Below are positions 17,103 to 25,703 of a stretch of DNA of 64,000 bases, in pieces; the first letter of the stretch is position 1; the number at the start of each line of letters is the position of its first letter. Both the position numbers and the translations under genes were made by a program. The notes under the pieces are model-generated. The model worked only from the letters and a program-made list of their open reading frames with translations, made no database searches and was not told the origin of the DNA. This DNA is from Flavobacterium psychrolimnae (GTDB lineage: Bacteria; Bacteroidota; Bacteroidia; Flavobacteriales; Flavobacteriaceae). Location of the stretch: contig NZ_QNUX01000005.1 of assembly GCF_003312425.1 (NCBI RefSeq), positions 62,001 to 126,000 of the forward strand. Reading direction: 5' to 3'.

Positions 17103-18296
17103 ATGAAAAAAGTAGTATTAGCATACAGCGGAGGATTAGACACTTCATATTGCCTAAAATATTTAAAAAACGAAAAAGGATATGAAGTTCACACCGTTCT
17201 TATAAATACAGGAGGATTTGATGAAGCTGAACTAGCCGCTATTGAAGAAAGAGCTTACGAATTAGGAAGTGCGCAACATGCAAATCTTACCATTGTAGAT
17301 AAATATTATGACAAAGCCATTAAATATTTGATTTATGGAAATGTATTAAAAAACAATACCTATCCATTATCCGTTAGTGCGGAGCGTGTTTTTCAAGCTA
17401 TTGAAGCTATTAAATATGCAAAATCTGTTGGTGCAGAAGCAATTGCACACGGAAGTACTGGCGCAGGAAATGACCAAATTCGTTTTGATTTAATTTTCCA
17501 AACCATCGCTCCCGAAATTGAAATCATAACTCCTATTCGTGATTTGAAATTATCAAGACAGGAAGAAGTTGATTATTTATCTAAAAACGGAGTTCATTAT
17601 TCTTGGGAAAAAGCACAATATTCCATTAATAAAGGATTGTGGGGAACAAGCGTAGGCGGTAAAGAAACATTGACATCAAATCAAACTTTACCAAGTGAAG
17701 CGTATCCTTCTCAATTGCAAAAAACGGGTGAAGAGAAAGTCACACTACAATTTGAAAAAGGACAATTAGTAGGCATCAATGGGACTTTGGACGCACCAAC
17801 AAAGAACATCGTTGCCTTAGAAAAATTAGCCAGCGCGTATGCAATTGGAAGAGATACTCATGTAGGCGATACGATTATCGGAATTAAAGGACGAGTAGGT
17901 TTTGAAGCAGCTGCGCCATTAATAATTATCAAAGCGCACCATTTATTAGAAAAACATACGCTGGGTAAATGGCAACAATACTGGAAAGAACAACTAGGAA
18001 ACTGGTACGGAATGTTGTTTCATGAAGGACAATTTTTAGATCCTGTAATGAGAAACATCGAGGCTTTCCTGGAAGATACTCAAACGACTGTAAATGGAAC
18101 CGTTATCGTTTCGTTAAAACCATATCACTTTACTTTGGACGGAATCGAATCTGAAAATGATTTAATGAATACCACTTTTGGACAATATGGAGAAATGAAC
18201 AACGCTTGGACATCTGACGATGCAAAAGGATTTATCAAAATTCTGGGGAATGCCCAAAACATTTTTTCATCTGTAAACAAACTGACACATGATTAA
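17103..18296 (+). CDS. argG: Argininosuccinate synthase
   Basis: Joins citrulline and aspartate using ATP. 397 residues. N-terminal PP-loop AYSGGLDTSYC, then the AEAIAHGSTGAGNDQIRFD signature and SVSAERVFQAIEA. The length is typical of the family. Follows the GNAT gene by four bases and overlaps argC by eight, so it is in the same operon. Confidence 0.95.
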   Translation: MKKVVLAYSGGLDTSYCLKYLKNEKGYEVHTVLINTGGFDEAELAAIEERAYELGSAQHANLTIVDKYYDKAIKYLIYGNVLKNNTYPLSVSAERVFQAIEAIKYAKSVGAEAIAHGSTGAGNDQIRFDLIFQTIAPEIEIITPIRDLKLSRQEEVDYLSKNGVHYSWEKAQYSINKGLWGTSVGGKETLTSNQTLPSEAYPSQLQKTGEEKVTLQFEKGQLVGINGTLDAPTKNIVALEKLASAYAIGRDTHVGDTIIGIKGRVGFEAAAPLIIIKAHHLLEKHTLGKWQQYWKEQLGNWYGMLFHEGQFLDPVMRNIEAFLEDTQTTVNGTVIVSLKPYHFTLDGIESENDLMNTTFGQYGEMNNAWTSDDAKGFIKILGNAQNIFSSVNKLTHD

Positions 18297-19266
18297 TATT
18301 GGAATAATTGGAGGTTCGGGTTACACAGCGGGGGAACTCATCAGAATATTGATGTTTCATCCCAATGCTACACTTGATTTTGTTTACAGCACAACAAACG
18401 CTGGGAAATCTCTTCATGTTGCACATCATGATTTAATGGGTGATATCGAAATGAATTTTACCGATACTGTAAATCCAAATGTAAATGTGGTTTTCTTGTG
18501 TTTGGGTCATGGGAAATCAAAATCGTTTTTAGAACAAAATCAATTTGCAAGCCATACCAAAATTATCGATTTAGGAAATGATTTCAGATTGACAAAAGAC
18601 AAAGAGTTCGATAATAAATCTTTCGTTTACGGTTTACCAGAATTAAATAAAGCAGTAATCAAAAACGCTCAATTTATCGCTAATCCAGGTTGTTTTGCAA
18701 CTGCGATTCAATTGGCTTTATTACCATTGGCCAAAAACGAAATGCTTACGACTGACGTTCATATCAATGCCACAACAGGAAGTACAGGAGCTGGAGTTTC
18801 ACCTTCGGAGACTACGCATTTTAGCTGGAGATCAAACAATATGTCGCATTACAAAGCTTTTGAACACCAACATTTGGGAGAAATAAACCAAAGTGTAAAC
18901 CAATTGCAGACGGATTATACAAGCGAATTGATTTTTGTACCTAACAGAGGGGATTTTTCGAGAGGGATTTTCGCAACGTTATACACAACAATCGAAGAAA
19001 ACTTGGAAGATGTAGTAGCTAAATATGAAGCTTTTTACAAAGACCAACCTTTCGTAACCGTTACGACCACCGGAATCAACATGAAACAAGTGGTTCAAAC
19101 GAATAAATGCATCATTAGTTTAATGAAAAAAGGAAACCGGCTATTGATTACTTCAGTAATTGATAATTTAACAAAAGGAGCCTCAGGTCAAGCCATACAA
19201 AACATGAATTTAATGTTTGGATTGGATGAAACCACAGGATTGCATTTGAAACCAAGCGGATTCTAA
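18289..19266 (+). CDS. argC: N-acetyl-gamma-glutamyl-phosphate reductase
   Basis: Reduces N-acyl-glutamyl phosphate to the semialdehyde with NADPH. 325 residues. Rossmann motif GIIGGSGYTAGELIRIL and the catalytic Cys in ANPGCFATA are visible. Its start overlaps the argG end. If the pathway uses succinylated intermediates, the enzyme would act on the N-succinyl compound. Confidence 0.95.
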   Translation: MINIGIIGGSGYTAGELIRILMFHPNATLDFVYSTTNAGKSLHVAHHDLMGDIEMNFTDTVNPNVNVVFLCLGHGKSKSFLEQNQFASHTKIIDLGNDFRLTKDKEFDNKSFVYGLPELNKAVIKNAQFIANPGCFATAIQLALLPLAKNEMLTTDVHINATTGSTGAGVSPSETTHFSWRSNNMSHYKAFEHQHLGEINQSVNQLQTDYTSELIFVPNRGDFSRGIFATLYTTIEENLEDVVAKYEAFYKDQPFVTVTTTGINMKQVVQTNKCIISLMKKGNRLLITSVIDNLTKGASGQAIQNMNLMFGLDETTGLHLKPSGF

Positions 19267-19371
19267 TCCCCTCCCCAACCCTCCCCGAAGGGAAGGGAGA
19301 CGAAATGCAAAAAATAAAATAATCAAATTCTATCTCGTCACCCTCCCCTTCGGGGAGGGCCGGGGTGGGGA
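19267..19371. repeat. GC-rich inverted repeat between argC and argD
   Basis: Two arms of about 37 bases (19267-19304 and 19334-19371) made of CCCTCCCC / GGGGAGGG blocks pair imperfectly, with a 29-base AT-rich loop. The GC content is far above the surroundings. Each arm also contains a short inverted repeat (CCCTCCCC-TTC-GGGGAGGG in the right arm). It looks like a mobile or dispersed repetitive element inserted within the operon. It could attenuate or process the mRNA between argC and argD. Confidence 0.8.
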
Positions 19372-19383
19372 AAAATATTTATT

Positions 19384-20520
19384 ATGAACTTATTTGACGT
19401 TTACCCATTATACAACATCACTCCTGTAAAAGCACTGGATTGTACTATTACAGATGAAAAAGGAGTAGAATATTTAGATTTATATGGTGGTCATGGAGTA
19501 ATTTCCATTGGACACACCCAACCGGATTATGTAGCCAAACTAAAAAATCAATTGGATAATATTGGTTTTTATTCCAATGCGATTCAGAATCCATTGCAAG
19601 TAGAATTAGCAGAAAAATTAGGGAAACTTTCCGGATTGGAAGACTATACTTTATTCTTGTGCAGTTCTGGAGCTGAAGCCAATGAAAATGCTTTGAAACT
19701 GGCTTCTTTTCACAACAATAAATCGCGTGTAATTGCTTTTGATAATTCCTTTCACGGAAGAACTTCAGCGGCAGTTGCAGTAACAGATAACAAAAAAATT
19801 GTTGCGCCAATCAATGCACAACAAATCGTTACTTTTTTACCATTGAATAACATCGAGTTGGTAGAAAACGAACTAAAAAAAGGAGATGTTTCTTCTGTTA
19901 TAATTGAAGGAATTCAAGGAGTTGGTGGTTTAGACCAAGGAACAACTGAATTTTTTCAGGCATTAGAAAAACTATGTGAGGCTTATGATGCCGTTTTGAT
20001 TTTGGACGAAGTGCAGTCAGGATACGGAAGAAGCGGAAAGTTTTTTGCACACCAACACCATAACATCAAAGCAGATATTATTTGTCTGGCAAAAGGAATG
20101 GGTAATGGATTTCCTATTGGCGGAATCTTGATTTCTCCAAAATTCACAGCGAGTTATGGATTATTGGGAACTACTTTTGGTGGAAACCATTTGGCATGTG
20201 CCGCTGGAATTGCAGTTTTGGATGTGATTGAAAGCCAAAAATTAATGGATAACGTAAATGACGTTTACGCTTATTTTTTAGAAGCAATTAAACAAGTTCC
20301 GGAAGTTATCCAAGTAAAAGGAAGAGGATTAATGCTCGGTGTAGAATTTGATTTTGACGTAAGTACACTTCGTAAAAAAATGATTATCGACAAACATATT
20401 TTTACAGGAAATGCTAATAATAAAAACTTATTAAGAATTCTTCCTCCATTGACAATCAAGAAGGAAGCGATTGACACCTTTATTATCACTTTAAAAGAAA
20501 CATTGTCAGAATTGAAATGA
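19384..20520 (+). CDS. argD: N-acylornithine aminotransferase
   Basis: A PLP class III aminotransferase (378 residues), converting N-acyl-glutamate semialdehyde to N-acyl-ornithine with glutamate as donor. Visible: CSSGAEANENALKLAS, FHGRTSAAVA, the cofactor Asp in LILDEVQSG, and the PLP lysine in CLAKGMGNGFPIGG. In this operon it must use the acetylated or succinylated substrate chosen by the first enzyme. Confidence 0.93.
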   Translation: MNLFDVYPLYNITPVKALDCTITDEKGVEYLDLYGGHGVISIGHTQPDYVAKLKNQLDNIGFYSNAIQNPLQVELAEKLGKLSGLEDYTLFLCSSGAEANENALKLASFHNNKSRVIAFDNSFHGRTSAAVAVTDNKKIVAPINAQQIVTFLPLNNIELVENELKKGDVSSVIIEGIQGVGGLDQGTTEFFQALEKLCEAYDAVLILDEVQSGYGRSGKFFAHQHHNIKADIICLAKGMGNGFPIGGILISPKFTASYGLLGTTFGGNHLACAAGIAVLDVIESQKLMDNVNDVYAYFLEAIKQVPEVIQVKGRGLMLGVEFDFDVSTLRKKMIIDKHIFTGNANNKNLLRILPPLTIKKEAIDTFIITLKETLSELK

Positions 20521-20526
20521 TTTTTT

Positions 20527-20581
20527 TAAACATATAAGTCATATAAGCACTTAAACTTGTGACTTATATGTTTAGCTTTTT
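20527..20581 (+). terminator. Long hairpin between argD and proA
   Basis: A perfect 15-bp inverted repeat, TAAACATATAAGTCA / TGACTTATATGTTTA, with an 18-base loop, is followed by a GC and a T-run. It could act as a partial terminator between argD and proA, or be an intergenic repeat. The proA gene follows by about 30 bases with no clear promoter, so readthrough is likely. Confidence 0.6.
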
Positions 20582-20607
20582 TTCTAAAACAGTAAAACCA
20601 AAAACTA

Positions 20608-21804
20608 ATGAACCACTTATTACCAATAGAAAAGCGAAACGCAGTTTTAAGTCGCATGGCCGAACTTCTTGAAGAAGAAAGAGCTAACCTTAAAACGGTT
20701 AATCAACAGGATTTAAATAATTATTCTGGAGATGACTTGGCCATGGAAAAACGTTTATTGGTTGATGATGCCAAAATTGACGGCATGATTTTATCCATGC
20801 AACAATTAGCCAGTCAAGAAGATCCTATTGGTGTGGAGCGTTTTAATTTCGACCATGAAAACGGAATGAAAATCATCAATAAAACAGCGGCATTTGGAAC
20901 AATAATGATTATTTATGAATCTAGACCTGATGTTACTGTTGAAGCTGGTGGAATCGCTTTTAAATCCGGGAATAAAATTCTATTGAAAGGCGGAAAAGAA
21001 TCGGTACTATCCAACTTAAAAATTGTGGAATTGTGGCATCAGGCTTTACAAGAAAACAATATTGCTACAGAATGGGTGGAATACTTGAATTACAATCGAG
21101 AAGAAACGCAGGCTTTTTTGGAAAAACCAACACAAAAAGTAGATTTAATCGTTCCTCGTGGTGGTGAGAAATTAATCGCTTTCGTAAAAAAACACGCAAC
21201 CTGCCCGGTGATTATAAGTGGTCGAGGAAATAATTTTGTTTATGTAAACGCTGAAGCTAATTTAGATCAGGCACTTGATATTATTATAAATGGAAAAACA
21301 TCAAATATATCAGTTTGTAATGCTTTAGATAAAGTTTTAATTGATACTAATCTTAAAAATTGGGAAGCTTTTGCAAAGAAAACAATTGCCGAATTGCAAC
21401 AAAAAAACGTGACGGTTTTGGGAGATGAAAGCATTTCAAAAATAGCAAACGTTCCTCAGATTGAATCGGATTTAATTTGGTACGAAGAGTTTTTAGATTA
21501 TAAAATTGTTATTGGAACAACCAATTCAAATCAAGAAGCAATTGACAAAATAAATAAATATTGTGGCGGACATTCTGCTTCGATAATAACAAAAAATGAT
21601 GCAATTGCTCAGGAATTCATGGAAAACGTGGATACGGCAGCCGTTTACCAAAACGCCTCTACCCGATTTACCGATGGAGGACAATTTGGTTTAGGGGGCG
21701 AATTGGCGATAAGCACAGATAAATTACACCAACGTGGACCAATTGGTTTGCAACATTTAGTTACTAATAAGTGGTATATTTACGGAAATGGACAAATCCG
21801 ATAA
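20608..21804 (+). CDS. proA: Glutamate-5-semialdehyde dehydrogenase (gamma-glutamyl phosphate reductase)
   Basis: Reduces gamma-glutamyl phosphate to glutamate semialdehyde for proline synthesis. 398 residues, aldehyde dehydrogenase fold. Visible: YESRPDVTVEAGGIAFKSGN, the catalytic Cys in NISVCNALDK, and FTDGGQFGLGGE. It pairs with proB downstream. The order proA-proB inside the arginine block is consistent with joint use of glutamate. Confidence 0.93.
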   Translation: MNHLLPIEKRNAVLSRMAELLEEERANLKTVNQQDLNNYSGDDLAMEKRLLVDDAKIDGMILSMQQLASQEDPIGVERFNFDHENGMKIINKTAAFGTIMIIYESRPDVTVEAGGIAFKSGNKILLKGGKESVLSNLKIVELWHQALQENNIATEWVEYLNYNREETQAFLEKPTQKVDLIVPRGGEKLIAFVKKHATCPVIISGRGNNFVYVNAEANLDQALDIIINGKTSNISVCNALDKVLIDTNLKNWEAFAKKTIAELQQKNVTVLGDESISKIANVPQIESDLIWYEEFLDYKIVIGTTNSNQEAIDKINKYCGGHSASIITKNDAIAQEFMENVDTAAVYQNASTRFTDGGQFGLGGELAISTDKLHQRGPIGLQHLVTNKWYIYGNGQIR

Positions 21805-21806
21805 AA

Positions 21807-21946
21807 AGATTTTTGATTGAAGATTAACGATTTTTGATTGCAGATTGAAAAAGTAAGAATTCAGAATATTAACACAACACTTTGCGAACTTAGCGTTTAT
21901 CAACGTTTAGTTTAAAAATTAACTTTGCGCACTTTGCGGTTAAAAA
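21807..21946. repeat. AT-rich repeats and leader before proB
   Basis: Contains a near-duplicated GATTTTTGATTGAAGATTAA / GATTTTTGATTGCAGATT pair (21808-21847) and a second pair, CACTTTGCGAACTTAGCG and CACTTTGCGGTT, near the proB start. They look like dispersed intergenic repeats of this genome rather than a regulatory RNA. Confidence 0.5.
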
Positions 21947-21947
21947 A

Positions 21948-22709
21948 ATGGCTAAAAAAAGAATTTTATTAAAGTTAGGAAGCAATACGTTAACCAAAGA
22001 AACTAATCACATCTCGAGAGGAAAGATTGAAGATATTGGGATGCAAATAGCCGCTTTACAAGACGATTACGAGTTTATCATTGTGAGTTCGGGAGCTATT
22101 GCCGCAGCGAAACAATTTGTAAAATTGGAAAATCAAGACAAAGATGTTTTTGTAAAACAAGCATTAGCTTCTATTGGTCAGCCCCATTTAATGCGGATTT
22201 ATCATGAAAACTTCAGCGATTTAGGATTGCTGATTTCACAGTGTTTGCTTTCTTATTCTGATTTCGAAAAAGAACAATCCAAAGTAAATATTGTGAACAC
22301 TATCAATGTGTTGGTCAAAAATAATTACATCCCAATTATCAATGAAAATGATACGGTGGCTACAGATGAGATTCGGTTTGGTGATAACGATAAACTAGCC
22401 GCTTTAACGGCCGTTTTATTAGATGTTGACATTCTGATCATCGCTACCAATACAAACGGGATTTACACCAAAGCATCCATCAATGATGCCGTTCCTGAAA
22501 CAATTTCTTTGGTAATCGATTTGAAAGTATTGGAAAAAGAGATTGGCGATTCTAAATCCTCGCACGGAACCGGCGGAATGCAATCTAAAATTGAGGCTTC
22601 TGCAATAGCTAAAAACGCCACTATCGAAACCTGGATTGTCAACGGATTGGAAGACAACTTTATTTTGAAAGCTTTAAAAAACGAAATACCTTTTACTAAA
22701 ATAATTTAA
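21948..22709 (+). CDS. proB: Glutamate 5-kinase, PUA-less form
   Basis: Phosphorylates glutamate at the gamma position, the first step of proline synthesis. 253 residues, with the amino-acid kinase fold (KLGSNTLT, IVSSGAIAAA, PIINENDTVATDEIRFGDND, GTGGMQSKIEA). It ends after the kinase domain; the C-terminal PUA domain found in the roughly 367-residue enterobacterial enzyme is absent, as in many short-form ProB proteins. Confidence 0.92.
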   Translation: MAKKRILLKLGSNTLTKETNHISRGKIEDIGMQIAALQDDYEFIIVSSGAIAAAKQFVKLENQDKDVFVKQALASIGQPHLMRIYHENFSDLGLLISQCLLSYSDFEKEQSKVNIVNTINVLVKNNYIPIINENDTVATDEIRFGDNDKLAALTAVLLDVDILIIATNTNGIYTKASINDAVPETISLVIDLKVLEKEIGDSKSSHGTGGMQSKIEASAIAKNATIETWIVNGLEDNFILKALKNEIPFTKII

Positions 22710-22747
22710 TTCGAATATTGGATTTTTAGATTGTTAGATTTTTGGAC

Positions 22748-22779
22748 AATTCATAATTCATAATTCATAATTCATAATT
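22748..22779. repeat. Tandem aattcat heptamer repeat
   Basis: Four copies of AATTCAT in a row between proB and argF'. A three-copy version lies at 60490-60514 upstream of the acyl-ACP thioesterase gene. Short low-complexity intergenic repeat of unknown role. Confidence 0.75.
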
Positions 22780-22782
22780 ACG

Positions 22783-23730
22783 ATGAACTACATCTCCATA
22801 CAAAACATAGATTCGCTCGATAAATGGGTAAAACAAGCCTTAAAAATCAAGAAAAAACCACTAAAAAACAAAAAAATGGGTAAAAACAAAACCTTAGGAA
22901 TGTTGTTTTTTAATTCCAGTTTAAGAACGCGTTTAAGTACACAAAAAGCAGCTCTAAATTTGGGGATGAACGTCATGGTAATGAATTTTACCAGTGAAGG
23001 TTGGACGCTAGAATTTGAAGATGGAGCTATCATGAACTCTGGTGCTTCAGAACATATTAAAGAAGCAGCCGCGGTAGTTTCTCAATATTGCGATATTGTT
23101 GCTATCAGAGCTTTTGCCGGATTGGTAGACAAAGAAAAAGACAATGCGGAAAAGGTTCTTATGGGTTTCTTGAAATACGCCACTGTACCTGTTGTCAATA
23201 TGGAAAGCGCTACAGGTCATCCATTACAGTCGCTAGCCGACGCCATTACTATGGCAGAATACAAAACAAAACACAGACCAAAAGTAGTTTTAACTTGGGC
23301 ACCACATCCTAAAGCGTTACCTCAAGCAGTTGCCAATTCTTTCGTGCAAATGATGCAGTTACAAGATGCAGACTTTGTTATTACGCATCCCGAAGGCTAC
23401 GAATTGAATACTGAAATCACGAAAGATTCCAAGATTGAATACGACCAAGATAAAGCTTTCGAAAATGCCGATTTTATCTATGCCAAAAACTGGAGCAATT
23501 ACAACGATTATGGTCAAATCACGAATTCCGACCCAAATTGGACCGTAACTGCAGATAAAATGAAACTGACCAACAATGCTAAATTCATGCACTGTTTGCC
23601 GGTAAGACGTAATGTAATTGTTACTGATGAAGTGATTGACAGCGAAAATTCAATTGTTATTGAACAAGCCAATAATAGAACCTATGCTGCACAATTAGTG
23701 CTACAAAAAATATTGAAAAATGGAAAATAA
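22783..23730 (+). CDS. argF': N-acyl-L-ornithine carbamoyltransferase (acetyl or succinyl)
   Basis: A 315-residue transcarbamylase making N-acyl-citrulline from carbamoyl phosphate. Visible: carbamoyl-phosphate motif SSLRTRLSTQ, HPLQSLAD, LTWAPHPKALPQAVANSF and HCLPVRRNVIVTDEV. These group with acetyl/succinyl-ornithine transcarbamylases, not with ordinary ArgF. In the known enzymes one residue before EH selects substrate (Glu92 in Xanthomonas acetyl-, Pro90 in Bacteroides succinyl-type). The aligned residue here is Ser89 (GASEH), so it is neither. Published changes of that Glu to small residues favour the succinyl substrate, so succinyl is more likely, but this is inferred. Confidence 0.93.
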   Translation: MNYISIQNIDSLDKWVKQALKIKKKPLKNKKMGKNKTLGMLFFNSSLRTRLSTQKAALNLGMNVMVMNFTSEGWTLEFEDGAIMNSGASEHIKEAAAVVSQYCDIVAIRAFAGLVDKEKDNAEKVLMGFLKYATVPVVNMESATGHPLQSLADAITMAEYKTKHRPKVVLTWAPHPKALPQAVANSFVQMMQLQDADFVITHPEGYELNTEITKDSKIEYDQDKAFENADFIYAKNWSNYNDYGQITNSDPNWTVTADKMKLTNNAKFMHCLPVRRNVIVTDEVIDSENSIVIEQANNRTYAAQLVLQKILKNGK

Positions 23731-24505
23731 GAAACCATTATCAATAATAAAAATTGGCGGAAACATCATTGATAATCCAACGGAATTATCACAGTTTTTA
23801 TCTGATTTTTCTAAGATTGAAGGAAATAAAATACTCGTTCACGGTGGAGGAAAATCAGCAACCAAAATGGCCGAAAGCATAGGTTTAGCTCCTCAAATGA
23901 TTGATGGAAGACGCATCACCGATGCCGCTATGCTTGATGTAGTTGTGATGATTTATGCGGGCCAAATCAATAAAAATATTGTTGCCCAACTACAAGCTAA
24001 CAATACCAATGCAATGGGTTTTTCCGGCGCTGATGGGAATTTAATTCATTCCGATAAAAGAAACCACCCAACAATCAATTATGGTTTTGTGGGCGATGTC
24101 AAAAAAGTGAATACGCAATTATTAGAAACGTTACTTTCAACTGATATCGTTCCCGTATTTTGTGCTATCACACACGATGGAAAAGGACAATTATTAAATA
24201 CGAATGCGGATACTATTGCCAGTGAATTAGCGATTGCATTATCGGAATTTTTTGATGTCACTTTGAATTATTGCTTCGAAAAACCAGGCGTTTTATATGA
24301 TGCCGAAGATGATTCTTCCGTAATTGAGAACATCAATCAAGAATTATATTCCAAATTAAAAGCCGAAAAAGCAATACATTCGGGCATGATTCCTAAATTA
24401 GACAACTGTTTCAATAGTTTATCTAAAGGAGTTCAAAAAATAAAAATTGGTCATCACCGCATGTTGCAAGACAAGACCGCATTGTACACTACAATTACAC
24501 TATGA
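23720..24505 (+). CDS. argB: Acetylglutamate kinase (N-acylglutamate kinase)
   Basis: Phosphorylates N-acyl-glutamate. 261 residues, amino-acid kinase fold with the start IIKIGGNIID, LVHGGGKSATKMAE, FSGADGNLI and NTNADTIASELA. It overlaps argF' by 11 bases and argE by four, so translation is coupled. Whether feedback by arginine occurs cannot be judged, since the long N-terminal helix of arginine-sensitive forms is missing. Confidence 0.93.
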   Translation: MENKKPLSIIKIGGNIIDNPTELSQFLSDFSKIEGNKILVHGGGKSATKMAESIGLAPQMIDGRRITDAAMLDVVVMIYAGQINKNIVAQLQANNTNAMGFSGADGNLIHSDKRNHPTINYGFVGDVKKVNTQLLETLLSTDIVPVFCAITHDGKGQLLNTNADTIASELAIALSEFFDVTLNYCFEKPGVLYDAEDDSSVIENINQELYSKLKAEKAIHSGMIPKLDNCFNSLSKGVQKIKIGHHRMLQDKTALYTTITL

Positions 24506-25572
24506 AGAGTATAGAAATTCTTACACAAGAAGCCTTTGCGCTATTAAAAGCACTGATTGAAACGCCTTCCTTTTCAAGTGAAGAAGACAAAACAGCACTT
24601 TTAATCGAAAATTGGTTTACACAAAATAATATCCCTTTCGAAAGAGAGAATAATAATGTTTGGGCTTTCAATAAACATTTTGATAAGTCCAAACCAACGC
24701 TTTTACTGAATTCGCACCACGATACAGTAAAACCAAACCAAGGCTATACCAATGATCCATTTGAAGCCATCGTAAAAGATGGTAAATTATTTGGATTGGG
24801 AAGCAATGATGCAGGAGGTTGTCTGGTTTCGCTTTTAGCCACTTTTGTAAATTTTTATTCGAATGAAAATCTACCTTACAATATTGTGATGGTCGCTTCA
24901 GCCGAAGAAGAAAGCAGCGGAAAAAATGGATTAAACAGCGTTTTAAAACATTTACCTGAACTAGAATGTGCAATTGTCGGTGAACCAACATTAATGCAAT
25001 TGGCCGTAGCCGAAAAAGGTTTATTGGTACTTGATGTCATCGTAAAAGGTACAGCCAGTCACGCCGCCCATAATAATCCGGACAATCCTATTTACAATGC
25101 GATACCCGTTATGGAATGGTTTAACAGCTACCAATTCGAAAAAATATCGGAGGTTTTAGGTCCTGTAAAAATGACCGTAACGCAAGTCACAGCCGGAAAA
25201 CAACACAATGTAGTCCCTGCGGAATGTCATTTGGTTGTCGATATCAGAGTGAATGATTGCTATAACAATCAAGAAATTTTAGATACCGTAAGAAAGCATT
25301 TGACTGCCGAAATCAATCCGAGGTCGATGCATTTAAACGCATCTTCGATTCCAGTTGCACACGGATTAGTACAAGCCGGAATTGCCTTGGGAAGAACCAC
25401 GTATGGCTCGCCTACCCTTTCGGATCAATCGGTTTTGAGTTGTCAATCCTTGAAATTAGGACCTGGCGAAACCCTGCGGTCACACTCAGCTGACGAATTT
25501 ATATTTATAAACGAAATAGAAGAAGGAATTCAATTGTATATCAAAATACTAACTGATTTTTTCAAACAATAA
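24502..25572 (+). CDS. argE: N-acylornithine/N-acylcitrulline deacylase, M20 family
   Basis: A 356-residue zinc hydrolase removing the acyl group. Visible M20 motifs: zinc His in LNSHHDTVKPN, metal-bridging Asp in LGSNDAGGCLVS, catalytic Glu pair in SAEEESSGKNG, and a later zinc His near RSHSADEFI. Because the carbamoyltransferase acts on acylated ornithine, the likely substrate here is N-acyl-citrulline. It overlaps argB by four bases. Confidence 0.9.
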   Translation: MKSIEILTQEAFALLKALIETPSFSSEEDKTALLIENWFTQNNIPFERENNNVWAFNKHFDKSKPTLLLNSHHDTVKPNQGYTNDPFEAIVKDGKLFGLGSNDAGGCLVSLLATFVNFYSNENLPYNIVMVASAEEESSGKNGLNSVLKHLPELECAIVGEPTLMQLAVAEKGLLVLDVIVKGTASHAAHNNPDNPIYNAIPVMEWFNSYQFEKISEVLGPVKMTVTQVTAGKQHNVVPAECHLVVDIRVNDCYNNQEILDTVRKHLTAEINPRSMHLNASSIPVAHGLVQAGIALGRTTYGSPTLSDQSVLSCQSLKLGPGETLRSHSADEFIFINEIEEGIQLYIKILTDFFKQ

Positions 25573-25580
25573 AATAATTT

Positions 25581-25670
25581 GGAGCTAATCCCGCTATGCG
25601 CTATATCTTTTGCTGTTCTCGTTAAAAAAAACGAGAACAGAAAAAGGATGTCGCTTCTATCGGGGCTAAA
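25581..25670. repeat. Dispersed inverted-repeat element (cggggctaaa family)
   Basis: Between argE and argH. The start GGAGCTAATCCCGCTATGCG and the end TCTATCGGGGCTAAA are roughly complementary. The centre holds a perfect 11-bp hairpin, CTGTTCTCGTT / AACGAGAACAG. Related elements with the same ends occur at 32000-32069, 35175-35262 (reverse) and 59392-59539. It is probably a REP-like repeat family of this genome. Confidence 0.75.
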
Positions 25671-25703
25671 AATCTAACAGTCTAAAAATCTAATAATCCA
25701 TAT

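Noticed and set aside
22748-22779. Possible CRISPR-like repeats
   Set aside because: Heptamer tandem without spacers, so it is a simple low-complexity repeat.
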